Part shown: positions 52,377-60,700 of the stretch, piece after piece | How positions within the stretch are numbered: the first letter of the stretch is position 1 | How the letters are laid out: every line of letters begins with the position of its first letter | Source: Bradyrhizobium sediminis | Lineage (GTDB): Bacteria > Pseudomonadota > Alphaproteobacteria > Rhizobiales > Xanthobacteraceae | Reading direction: 5' to 3' | Assembly: GCF_018736085.1 (NCBI RefSeq) | Contig: NZ_CP076134.1 | Span: 5,466,501-5,530,500 of the forward strand | Length of the DNA: 64,000 bases | Notes under the pieces: generated by a model | Databases searched by the model: none | Seen by the model: the letters and a program-made list of their open reading frames with translations, nothing else | Told to the model about the DNA's origin: nothing | Program-made: the position numbers and the translations under genes

Positions 52377-52886
52377 TCAGCGCGACAGTCTCGTGATCGT
52401 GAAGATCGCCTGAATGAAGGCGGGAAGGTCGGCCGGCCGGCGCGAGGTCACGAGATTACCGTCTACGACCACCTCGCGGTCCAGATAGTTCGCTCCTGCG
52501 GCCTCCAACTCTCGTCGCACCGCACGATAGCAGGTGGCGGTGCGGCCCGCCATGAGGCCGGTAGCGATCAGGAGCTGCGGCCCATGGCAGATCGCTGCCA
52601 CGGGCTTGTCGGCTCGAAGGAAATGCTGGGCGATGGCCACCGCCTCGGGGAGGTTCCGGAGGCTCGCCGGCGCTTCGCCGCCGGGTAACAGCAGCAGGTC
52701 GTAGTCCTCCGGCCGCACCGCGCTGAGGGTGAGGTCCGCACTCACCCTGTGCCCGTGCTTGCCGGTGATAAGCCGCTGCTGCGGTGCGGCGATGTCCACC
52801 TCCACCCCTTTTGCCAGCAACTGTTGCCGCGGCTCGGCGAGTTCGCTGTCTTCGAAGCGATCGGAGCTGACGATCAGGGCTCGCAC
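52377..52886 (-). CDS. DJ-1/PfpI family protein
   Basis: This 169-residue protein has the class I glutamine-amidotransferase-like fold: MRALIVSSDRFEDSELAEPR, the LLLPGGEAP loop, and the nucleophile elbow AAICHGPQLL with Cys near 100. Family members act as deglycases, proteases or chaperones. Paired with an isoaspartyl methyltransferase, a protein-damage repair role is plausible. The GTG start at 52886 is preceded by GGGAGGAG. Confidence 0.85.
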   Translation of the reverse strand: MRALIVSSDRFEDSELAEPRQQLLAKGVEVDIAAPQQRLITGKHGHRVSADLTLSAVRPEDYDLLLLPGGEAPASLRNLPEAVAIAQHFLRADKPVAAICHGPQLLIATGLMAGRTATCYRAVRRELEAAGANYLDREVVVDGNLVTSRRPADLPAFIQAIFTITRLSR

Positions 52887-53157
52887 GCGCTCCTCCCGCT
52901 ATTCCGCCTCGAAGGCCTCAGATGCCAAAAGCCTGCCGCCCCGTCTTGGGAGCAGGCGGGCGTTCCATGCTGCATTTCTGGGTCCTTCCCGAAGAGCGCA
53001 TCAGCCCTACCATTCGGCTATATGAGCCGCTTGATCCCTGTCAAAGAGCCAGATGCCAGTCGTGGCTATAAGAATTGTTTCATTCCCGTCAGTAAACGCC
53101 ATGGATGTTTGCGCCATGTCCGAAGCATCGCCCATCTCCATCGCCGCCGAGGCGAAG

Positions 53158-53520
53158 ATGCACTCTCCACGCATCACGACCATTGCCTGGGGCAGGATCG
53201 AGGTCGAAGGTGTTGGGACGTTCAGAGATGCCAAGCTCTTTCCCGGCGGTGCCCGGGAGTGGGATTGGCGCGAGACCGGGACAGAACACGCGCCTGGTAT
53301 TCAGCCTGCCGATGTACGCGAACTATTGGATCACGGCGCCACGACCATCGTGCTGTCACAAGGTATGTTGAAGCGGCTGGGCATCTGTCACGCGACGCTT
53401 GCGCTGCTGAAGCGGCAAGGCGTGCGCGTGCATGTGCTGCCGACGCAGGATGCCGTCGACATCTATAACGACTTGCGCAAGACAGAGCAGGTCGCAGGGC
53501 TATTCCACACGACCTGTTAG
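53158..53520 (+). CDS. Mth938-like domain protein (DUF498/AAMDC)
   Basis: This 120-residue protein matches the Mth938-like fold: MHSPRITTIAWGRIEVEG, FRDAKLFPGGAREWDWRETG, GATTIVLSQGM, and the end NDLRKTEQVAGLFHTTC. The family is widespread in archaea, bacteria and animals with no settled biochemistry; some members sit in respiratory complex I assembly. I placed the start at the ATG at 53158, where family similarity begins; ATGs at 53116 and 53101 are in frame. The gene is alone. Confidence 0.75.
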   Translation: MHSPRITTIAWGRIEVEGVGTFRDAKLFPGGAREWDWRETGTEHAPGIQPADVRELLDHGATTIVLSQGMLKRLGICHATLALLKRQGVRVHVLPTQDAVDIYNDLRKTEQVAGLFHTTC

Positions 53521-53531
53521 CGGCGCGGTCG

Positions 53532-53642
53532 TCAGTCGCCCTGACAGCGCGGGCAGTAATAAGCGGTGCGGCCGCCGACCTTGAAAATCTTCAGGGGTGA
53601 CCGGCAGCGCGGGCAACGCCCTTGTTTATGGCGCTCTGGCAA
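53532..53642 (-). pseudogene. Remnant: zinc-finger tail of an Fpg/Nei-type DNA glycosylase
   Basis: The frame encodes CPRCRSPLKIFKVGGRTAYY then CPRCQGD, the four-Cys zinc finger that ends Fpg/MutM and Nei DNA glycosylases. Upstream codons in the same frame do not look like the rest of the enzyme, and the catalytic N-terminus is absent. It is a leftover 3' end. Confidence 0.6.
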
Positions 53643-53710
53643 GAGGGACCTTTCGGCATGCCACGAAGTCCGCAAGATGCTTATCGGAGAAGAACGAGCC
53701 TTGGCGTTTT

Positions 53711-54289
53711 TCAAGTCAGTTTCCAGCCCCTTTTGTTGAATTGAACGCATGCCGCAAGACGGACGACATTCTTACCAACGAGTCGATGGTCAACCGCCTG
53801 CCATCCTGCTTCACTCCGCGACGCCATGTACTTGTTCTTGAAAAAGGCACAGTATGGCGGCACGAGCATCCCCATGTGTACGAGCGGTGAGAGGATGCTT
53901 GTTACCGCCTGGTTCCCGCCGTCCTCGTCACAATGGGCTAGTACTCCGACTACCTTCCCCTCTAGCTCGCATGTGTCCTGCTCAAGCGAGGTTAGCCAGT
54001 CGATGAAGCATTTCATGAGGGCGCTCATGTTGAACCAATGGACGGGCGTCGCGAAGACGAAGCCGTCGGCGGTACTCATACTGTCGAACGTACTTTGAAG
54101 TGAGGTTGGGATGTTCGTGAATGAACCGTCGTGGAACTCTTTCACAATGTCGACCAAGTGGATGACCGCCGTATTGGGAGTCTCGCCAAGCTCCGCAATT
54201 TCTTCCGCCGCCGCTCGGAGTGATTCAGACAGAAGTGTGGCAACGGCGCCCGTCTTGGCGGGAGCCCCATTAAAGCCGAGGATTTTCAT
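53711..54289 (-). CDS. Flavodoxin-like NAD(P)H-dependent oxidoreductase
   Basis: This 192-residue protein has the FMN-binding flavodoxin-like fold: MKILGFNGAPAKTGAVATLL with the phosphate loop, then GFVFATPVHWFNMSALMKCF near 80, and VGVLAHCDEDGGNQAV near 120. It fits the FMN reductase family that reduces quinones, azo compounds or metal ions. The start at 54289 (MKILGFNG) is standard; the frame extends to 54334 without support. Decayed repair-gene fragments flank it on both sides. Confidence 0.8.
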   Translation of the reverse strand: MKILGFNGAPAKTGAVATLLSESLRAAAEEIAELGETPNTAVIHLVDIVKEFHDGSFTNIPTSLQSTFDSMSTADGFVFATPVHWFNMSALMKCFIDWLTSLEQDTCELEGKVVGVLAHCDEDGGNQAVTSILSPLVHMGMLVPPYCAFFKNKYMASRSEAGWQAVDHRLVGKNVVRLAACVQFNKRGWKLT

Positions 54290-54349
54290 GTATACATCCC
54301 AATACAGTGTCGGCGGCATCCTGTAGCATGACAAAAAAGCGAAACTCGT

Positions 54350-54620
54350 GTCTCACATCCGCTTTGGCCCAGAACGGGAGCATCTTGCGCAGGAAGATTT
54401 TCATGGTCACCGGCCAGACGCCATAAGAGGCCAGCAGCCAATCCTTGTTTCGCAGGCATCGCGCGCTGCATGGTGCAACCGGGTAAGCGATGGCGATCAG
54501 CATCACAGTCGCGCAGAACCTGCGTTGATTTGCGACCGTCGTGGGGGACATAGCCGTAACACGTAAAATCGCTGCGCTTTGCCAGATCAATCCCAAGCTC
54601 TTCAGAGTAGAGAGGGCTTC
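54350..54620 (-). pseudogene. Remnant: HhH-GPD type DNA repair glycosylase, frameshifted
   Basis: Different frames on this strand give SPLYSEELGIDLAKRSD (near 54570-54618) and LLASYGVWPVTMKIFLRKM followed by LPFWAKADV (near 54360-54430). These match successive parts of small endonuclease III-like base-excision proteins of alphaproteobacteria, where the second part is normally G-V-G-P-V-T-x-x-I-F-L-R. No single frame spans it, so the gene is dead. Confidence 0.45.
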
Positions 54621-54639
54621 GCTCCAATGCGCGGCGCGT

Positions 54640-54972
54640 CGTCTCCGCCGACCGTGGTGGCCGCAAGCAGCGCGATCCCGATCGAACAAGTGCCTGGCTG
54701 ATCATCTAAGCCCACGCTTTCAGCATAGAGTTTGGTCCGCTCTGCCGTTACCATGTGGCTTACTTCGACCGAAAGTCGCCTCACCCTCCGGATCGCCCCG
54801 TTCCGAGCGACCTGGTGCCAATCGGCACTGTAGGTTTGACGCCTAGACCTTCGCGCCTGCGCAGAAGGCGAGCGTTGATCTCCGTCAAAGGCGTGGTGGT
54901 GCATGCCGATGGCACCGAGGTGATGCGGCAAACGGTCACTTGACGTGAAGACCCGCTTCGAGGGGAAACCGC
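54640..54972. other. Region without recognised genes
   Basis: Only short Arg/Pro-rich frames are seen. The 3' part should contain the promoter of the small exported protein at 54973. Confidence 0.4.
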
Positions 54973-55155
54973 ATGCGCAGGTTCGCTTTGTTGTCCGCTG
55001 TCGCGGCGCTTCTGTCGGTCGGGATGGTCCTGCCCAGCAGTGCTGAGGCGGCTGCTATCGAATGGGCGAGACGGGATACCACTGGTATCGCTATTGCTTT
55101 GGCCGAGCCATACATTTTGGAATTCTCTGAGCTTGTAGGCCAGCACCGGCGGTGA
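54973..55155 (+). CDS. Small exported protein, probably frameshifted
   Basis: The 60-residue frame begins with a strong signal peptide (MRRFALLSAVAALLSVGMVL, then PSSAEAA). After the cleavage site the frame (IEWARRDTTGIAIALAEPY) looks unnatural. The +2 frame over the same bases reads GYHWYRYCFGRAIHFGIL then stop, a Trp/Tyr/Cys-rich string like the ends of small secreted rhizobial proteins. I infer a one- or two-base indel just after the signal peptide. Confidence 0.5.
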   Translation: MRRFALLSAVAALLSVGMVLPSSAEAAAIEWARRDTTGIAIALAEPYILEFSELVGQHRR

Positions 55156-55217
55156 AAAATGCAGCCTGCACGGTATGCATGCGATGGACGGTCGGCACTT
55201 CTGCAGGAGGCCACGTG

Positions 55218-55562
55218 ATGGCAAGGCGCACACGAAAGAGGCCCTTGAAACATGCAGGGCTGAACAGGACAGCGGTCGCCCCGAATGAAGCGACTGCCCC
55301 AGCGCGAAAGCGCAGCGAAGCACCCCTGGTCGCGCCATTTTATGTCGCGGTCGATCGCCAATTGAAATCGGGACACGAAACCTATGAGGCAGCTGAGAAG
55401 GCCGCCGTGGCGGTCAAAAAGCGGTATCCACGGCTTCATGTGACTGTGTACGAGGCCAAAGTTCACCAGCACACTGTCATTGAGCCGCCAAAACCGGCAA
55501 ATTTCCACAACAATAAACTCTCTGCGCAAGGAACCCGGAACGCCCTCAGACGTTGCCAATAG
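55218..55562 (+). CDS. Hypothetical basic protein
   Basis: This 114-residue protein starts MARRTRKRPLKHAG and is Lys/Arg-rich at the N-terminus. Residues 45-90 (APFYVAVDRQLKSGHETYEA then AEKAAVAVKKRYPRLHVTVY) form a compact alpha/beta unit resembling small DUF2188-like domains. The C-terminus is disordered. AGGAGG precedes the ATG. It ends 13 bases before the kinase gene start, so the two are probably co-transcribed. Confidence 0.6.
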   Translation: MARRTRKRPLKHAGLNRTAVAPNEATAPARKRSEAPLVAPFYVAVDRQLKSGHETYEAAEKAAVAVKKRYPRLHVTVYEAKVHQHTVIEPPKPANFHNNKLSAQGTRNALRRCQ

Positions 55563-55575
55563 CTGGAGTGAAGCA

Positions 55576-56571
55576 TTGATTGCGGACTCAGATCGCAAAC
55601 TCCATGTGCCGCTAGATTGGGAGGCGGCTGCCGCCGAAATATTTGAACGCCGCCTGCGCAAGGTCCTTGTCATCGGCGGCTCGGCCGCTGGGAAAAGCAG
55701 CTTCTGTCGGTACCTGGCCGAAGCGCTGCTTGCGCGTCCGGCCGACGTTGCCGTCGTCGATGCTGACATAGGACAGAGCAGTCTTGGTCCACCCACGACG
55801 GTAACCCTGGGCTATGTCACGTCACCGGTCGATTTTTCGACCGTGTCGCCCGCAGCCTTCTACTTCGTCGGCAGCACAGGTCCGATCGGACGCTTCTTGC
55901 CGCTTGTGATCGGGACGGCCAGTCTTTCCCGTGAGGCGCATGCCACGTTCGTGATCATCGATACGACGGGGTTGGTCCATGGATCCGGCCGTGTCCTGAA
56001 GAACTACAAGATCGAAGCTGTTCGGCCGGATGCCATCGTGGCCATCGAAAGACGAAATGAGCTTGCGCCGATCCGCATGGCCAACCGGCATGTGCCAATC
56101 CTCAAGATCAAACCTTCCGGCAGGGCGCATGGCAAGGATGACTACGAAAAGATCGAGGTGCGACGACGGTCATACGCGCGGCACTTTGCCGGAGCCGCGT
56201 CGGTGGAACTCCCGTTCGGCTCGCTCACTTTCCAGCGCACTCTCCTGTTCTCCGGGACTCCGTTTGAACTCGACGGAGCGGTGCGTGCCGAGCGGAGCTC
56301 CGAAGGCATTCTCATTGTCGGCACGCCACCCGCTCCGCCAACCGACAGCAAGCTGTTGCCAGCAGGCTTCGAGAGAAACCTCTTATGCGGAATTGCCGAC
56401 GCGGCCGGCCGCTGTCTAGGACTCGGGATTATCGAACGCATTGACTTTGCGGCCGGCACAATAGCGCTCGTCACTCCGGTCGAGCGCGACAAGATTCAGA
56501 TCATCCAGTTCGGCGATGTGTACGTAACGCCCGAAGGCGGCGAACTCGGACAAATCAAATGGGCCTGGTGA
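55576..56571 (+). CDS. Clp1/Grc3-type P-loop polynucleotide kinase-like protein
   Basis: This 331-residue protein matches the Clp1/Grc3 family (CLP1_P), whose members phosphorylate 5'-hydroxyl ends of RNA or DNA. Visible are Walker A GGSAAGKSSFCRYL (around residue 28), the lid-like VDADIGQSSLGPPTTVTLG near 57, IIDTTGLVHGSGRVLKNYK near 125, and a C-terminal beta-rich part ending QFGDVYVTPEGGE. The N-terminal substrate domain of eukaryotic members is missing, as in archaeal forms. The TTG start at 55576 has GGAG at good spacing; an earlier TTG at 55480 would overlap the previous gene. The family is rare in Proteobacteria. Confidence 0.78.
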   Translation: MIADSDRKLHVPLDWEAAAAEIFERRLRKVLVIGGSAAGKSSFCRYLAEALLARPADVAVVDADIGQSSLGPPTTVTLGYVTSPVDFSTVSPAAFYFVGSTGPIGRFLPLVIGTASLSREAHATFVIIDTTGLVHGSGRVLKNYKIEAVRPDAIVAIERRNELAPIRMANRHVPILKIKPSGRAHGKDDYEKIEVRRRSYARHFAGAASVELPFGSLTFQRTLLFSGTPFELDGAVRAERSSEGILIVGTPPAPPTDSKLLPAGFERNLLCGIADAAGRCLGLGIIERIDFAAGTIALVTPVERDKIQIIQFGDVYVTPEGGELGQIKWAW

Positions 56572-56655
56572 ATCAAGTGACCATGAACGATAATGAAAAT
56601 CCACTGACGCGTGTGTTCAAACGTTTGCCGGTGATATAGCCAAAAGGAGCCGCCG

Positions 56656-56949
56656 ATGCCCCTCTACATGATTGGATATGATTTGCATCCGTCGGAAGGG
56701 GAGAAGTATGGCGACCTTTATACAGCGCTCGAGGCAATCGGAAGCGGTGGTTATTGGGATTGTCTTGATTCAACATGGCTGGTGATAACCGAAAAAACGC
56801 CGACCCAGATAAGAGATGAACTAGAACGGTATTTAAAGGAGGGCGACCGGCTCCTCGTCATGCGCTATGGAGAAGGCGCCGCGTGGCATGGTTTCAAGGA
56901 TGATTGCCAGACGTGGCTTGAGGACAACCTCAATGTTCAAAAGCCGTGA
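56656..56949 (+). CDS. Small SinR/Cas2-fold-like protein
   Basis: This 97-residue protein opens MPLYMIGYDLHPSEGEKY, continues with ALEAIGSGGYWDCLDSTWLV and LKEGDRLLVMRYGEGAAWHG, and is of the type often annotated SinR family. The strand-helix pattern and the Y-D-L start recall the ferredoxin-like fold of Cas2/VapD. No CRISPR array or cas genes are present, so a role in adaptation is not implied. AAGGAG precedes the ATG. Confidence 0.7.
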   Translation: MPLYMIGYDLHPSEGEKYGDLYTALEAIGSGGYWDCLDSTWLVITEKTPTQIRDELERYLKEGDRLLVMRYGEGAAWHGFKDDCQTWLEDNLNVQKP

Positions 56950-57034
56950 GACGACGAAGCGTCCAGGGGTGATCTGTCAGGCGAAATAGACTGCATAAAG
57001 GCGCTGGCGAAACGAGCCCTAGTGACGCCCCCCA

Positions 57035-57295
57035 TCACGGAACGGAAGTCGGAGAAGATGATCTCGCCAGCTTCCAAGATCTGCGCAGATCCTGAACCGC
57101 TGTTCGCCACAGCTGCGATCCTCTCCCGCCGAAGCGCAACACAAACCCTGGGTGATAGGTAGTTCGGACTGGCATGCCCTGAAAGCTGAGCGCCTGTTTG
57201 CGGGCATCCTCGATAGTGATCGAAGCGCCGAACAGCGAGGCTGCAGACTTTCCCAGTGCAATAATAAGCTTTGTTACCCGGGGAACCGGCGCCAC
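57035..57295 (-). pseudogene. Remnant: C-terminal part of a uracil-DNA glycosylase
   Basis: The frame reads TKLIIALGKSAASLFGASIT, then QALSFQGMPVRTTYHPGFVL and RFGGRGSQLWRTAVQDLR. The I-A-L-G-x-x-A and T-Y-H-P-G-F-x-L-R motifs are the last third of family 4/5-type uracil-DNA glycosylases. The N-terminal water-activating motif and the Fe-S cysteines are absent in any joined frame. It is probably a truncated relic. Confidence 0.55.
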
Positions 57296-57408
57296 CGGAA
57301 CATTTGACGTAGATCAACGCCGCCGATCCTTTGATGGATATTAGTATGCAGTTTCGATCGTCCCAGTGAGGTACGGGGTTCCTTGCAGCCTATTGGCGGT
57401 GACATGCG

Positions 57409-57630
57409 ATGATTACATTTAATGTTGTCAAAGAGCAGCACGGCTGGGCCATCCGGATGGATAAGCGCATGATGACGCCCTTCTGGTCGAGAGAGTTAGC
57501 GATCCGAGAGGCGAACTGTCTGGCCCGCGCCATCCGCCGCCATGGCGAGTGCGCGGAAGTAGTTGTCGAGGGTGCCGTCCCGAGCGAGCCGCTTACGAAG
57601 ACCACGGACGCGAGATCCGTCTCGGCTTGA
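57409..57630 (+). CDS. Small DUF2188-like protein
   Basis: This 73-residue protein (MITFNVVKEQHGWAIRMDKR... ) has the short beta-hairpin then helix pattern of DUF2188-like proteins: GWAIRMDKRMMTPFWSRELA and a following helix rich in Arg. Function is unknown. It ends 80 bases before the glucan-synthase-like gene and may be read through into it. Confidence 0.5.
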   Translation: MITFNVVKEQHGWAIRMDKRMMTPFWSRELAIREANCLARAIRRHGECAEVVVEGAVPSEPLTKTTDARSVSA

Positions 57631-57710
57631 GGCCGCTCCTGAAGGATGGTGGGAGTGTGGGCCGCTGGCGTGGCCGGCGGCCAGGCCCACGTTGAAGGGG
57701 CCGCAAGACG

Positions 57711-60700
57711 ATGCTTGTCGAGATCGATGACTTCGCGGGCCGGCGTAGATCGCGCCTCAAGAGTGCGCTGAGCTTGTGGTTTCGGCGCGGACCGTCCCCG
57801 CCATGGGACGACGGAGCTCCCATCCGGGCCGAGCTGTTTAGTGTCGAACGGCTTGAAGAACACGCGCGCAGCCTTGCCACCGCGCAAGCCGTGACGCCCG
57901 GCCGCGTGAAGGGCGCCTCGTTGTCGATGAGGCTGGCTGACAATGAGGCTATGCTTCTGGCCGCCTACCGCGACGTCGCCAAGGCTGTCGATGCGGGGGC
58001 GGCCATCACCCCCACGGCCGAGTGGCTGATCGACAATTTTTATGTGGTGGAGAAGCAGATCCGCGAGGTCCGGGTCGATCTACCGCCCGGCTACTATCGG
58101 CAGCTACCCAAGCTCGCCAGCGGACCCTTTGCGGGGTATCCGCGCGTGCTCGGCGTGGCTTGGGCGTATGTGGCCCACACCGACAGCCTCTTCGACCCGG
58201 AGGTGCTGCACCGCTACCTGCGCGCTTATCAGGAAGTGCAGCCGCTGAGCATTGGCGAACTGTGGGCGGTGGCGACCACCTTGCGCATCGTGCTCGTCGA
58301 GAACCTCAGGCGGATCGCCGAGCGCGTCGTCGACAGCCGGGTCGGGCGCGACGCCGCAGACGTCGTGGCGGACCGGTTGCTGGGGACTGGCGAGCGCGCC
58401 GTCGAACCAGCCGAGGTCGTCCTTCCGCAGCATCCACAGGCAACATTCCCAGACAGTTTTCTCATGCAGTTGGTCCATCGGTTGCGCGATCAGGATCCCA
58501 GCGTTGCGCCGGCGTTAGAGTGGCTCGACGAGCAGCTGGCCCGGCAGGGAACGACTGCCGAAGCCGTCGTTCGCGGCGAGCACCAGAGGCAGGTCGCCGG
58601 CGCCGTCACAGTGCGTAATATCATCACCAGCATGCGCCTCATCACCGACGTCGATTGGACGGAGCTGTTCGAGCGCGTCAGCCTGGTCGATGACGTCTTC
58701 AAGGCCGGCAGCGCCTTCGAGCGCATGGATTTCCCGTCGCGCAATCTCTATCGCAACGCAGTCGAACACCTCGCTCGCGGCTGTAAACTCACCGAATTGG
58801 AAGTAGCTCACGCGGCAGTGGAGACGGCGAGGCGAGCGTTCGAGGCGAGTGCCGATGACGGCAACGTCCGCCTGACAGATCCCGGTTACTACTTGATCGC
58901 GGGCGGGCGAGCCGGATTCGAAGCGGCGATCGGCTTCAGGCCATCTCCGATGGGCTGGCCGCGACTGGCCTATCGCGCGCTGGGAATCGGCGGCTATGTC
59001 GGCTCCGGCACTGTGGTCGCAGCCGGCCTGCTGGCCGTGCCGTTGTCTGTCGCCGCATGGGATGGTCTGGAGTGGAGATGGCTGCTGCTGCTCGGGATTC
59101 TCGGATTCGTCCCGGCGATCGACTTAGCCGTTGCGGTCGTCAACTACCTCATCACCCGAAGTTTCCGCGCCACCTTGCTGCCGGCGCTCGAGCTGCGTGG
59201 CGGTATCCCCGCAGACCTGCGCACTCTGGTCGCCGTGCCGACGCTGCTGACCTCGCTCAAAGAAATCGAGGAGCAGATCGGCCGGCTCGAAATCCACTAC
59301 CTGGCGAGCGCTCAGGGCGATCTTCATTTCGCGTTGCTGTCCGATTGGCGCGATGCGCCTACCGAGCATGAGGCCGGCGACGAAGAGCTGCTGGCCGCAG
59401 CAAAAGACGGCATCGCGAGGCTGAACCAACGCTACGGACCTGCACCGGGCGGCGACCGCTTCCTGCTGTTGCATCGGCGGCGCGTGTGGAGCGAATGCGA
59501 ATGCTGTTGTATGGGGTGGGAACGAAAGCGCGGGAAGCTGTGCGAACTCAATCGGCTCCTGCGGGGCGCCAAGGACACTACATTTGTGGCGCCCCCCACT
59601 GTGCCCAATAATGTGCGGTACGTCGTCACGCTCGATGCGGACACGCGGCTCCCCCGCGAGACGGTCGGACGGCTGATCGGCAAGATGGCGCATCCTCTGA
59701 ACCGGCCGCGCTTTGACCCAGATCTGGGGCGAGTCGTCGAAGGCTACGGGATCCTGCAGCCGAGGGTCACGCCTGCACTGCCGGTGGGGCGCGAAGGCTC
59801 GCTCTTTCTGCGCGTGTTCTCCCGCGCAACCGGCATCGATCCCTACGTCGCAGCGGTCTCGGACGTGTACCAAGACCTGTTCGGTGAAGGTTCATATACA
59901 GGCAAGGGCATCTACGACGTGGACGCCTTTGAGGCGGCGCTACACGGACGCGTGCCGGAGTCAACGCTCCTCAGCCACGATCTGTTCGAGGGGATATTCG
60001 CCCGCGCCGGCCTGGCCTCTGATGTCGAGGTGGTGGAGGATTTCCCCCCTCGCTATGACGTTGCCGCTCTTCGCCACCACCGCTGGGCGCGAGGCGACTG
60101 GCAGCTGCTACCTTGGCTCTTCGGACGTGGGCCCAGACGGGCCGGTCATCGGCCGCTGTCGGGGGTTCCCGCGATCGGCCGCTGGAAGATGCTCGATAAC
60201 CTGCGGCGGTCGCTGGCTGCGCCGACGGTTGTTGCGGCCCTGATCGCAGGATGGGCCATGCCGCTTGAAGAAGCGGCGCTCTGGACCGGTTTCATTCTAT
60301 CGACGATCGTCCTGCCGCCACTTATTCCCGTGATCGCGGAGATCGCACCGCGCCGCCCCGGCGTGACGCTGCGCAGTCATGTCCGGGCTCTGGGCGCGGA
60401 GCTGCGCCTTGCGCTTATCCAGTCTGGCCTGATGATCGTTTTCCTGGCTCACCAGGCTTGGCTGATGGGTGACGCAATCTTTCGCACCCTGGTACGGCTC
60501 GCGGTTACGCGCCGCAACCTTCTCGAATGGGTCCCTGCGGCCCACGCGGCGTTCGGGCCGCATCCACGGGCGCTGCGCTTCTACCGCCGAATGTCTGGGG
60601 CCTTGGTCATTGGCGCTGTAGCCATGGGCGTGGCTTGGTTCTGGGGACGACAAACGTGGCCCTTGGCTGCCGTGTTCGTGGGAGCCTGGTTCGCCTCTCC

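Noticed and set aside
56656..56949. CRISPR-Cas adaptation locus
   Set aside because: Only a Cas2-like fold is suggested; no repeats, spacers or other cas genes are present.
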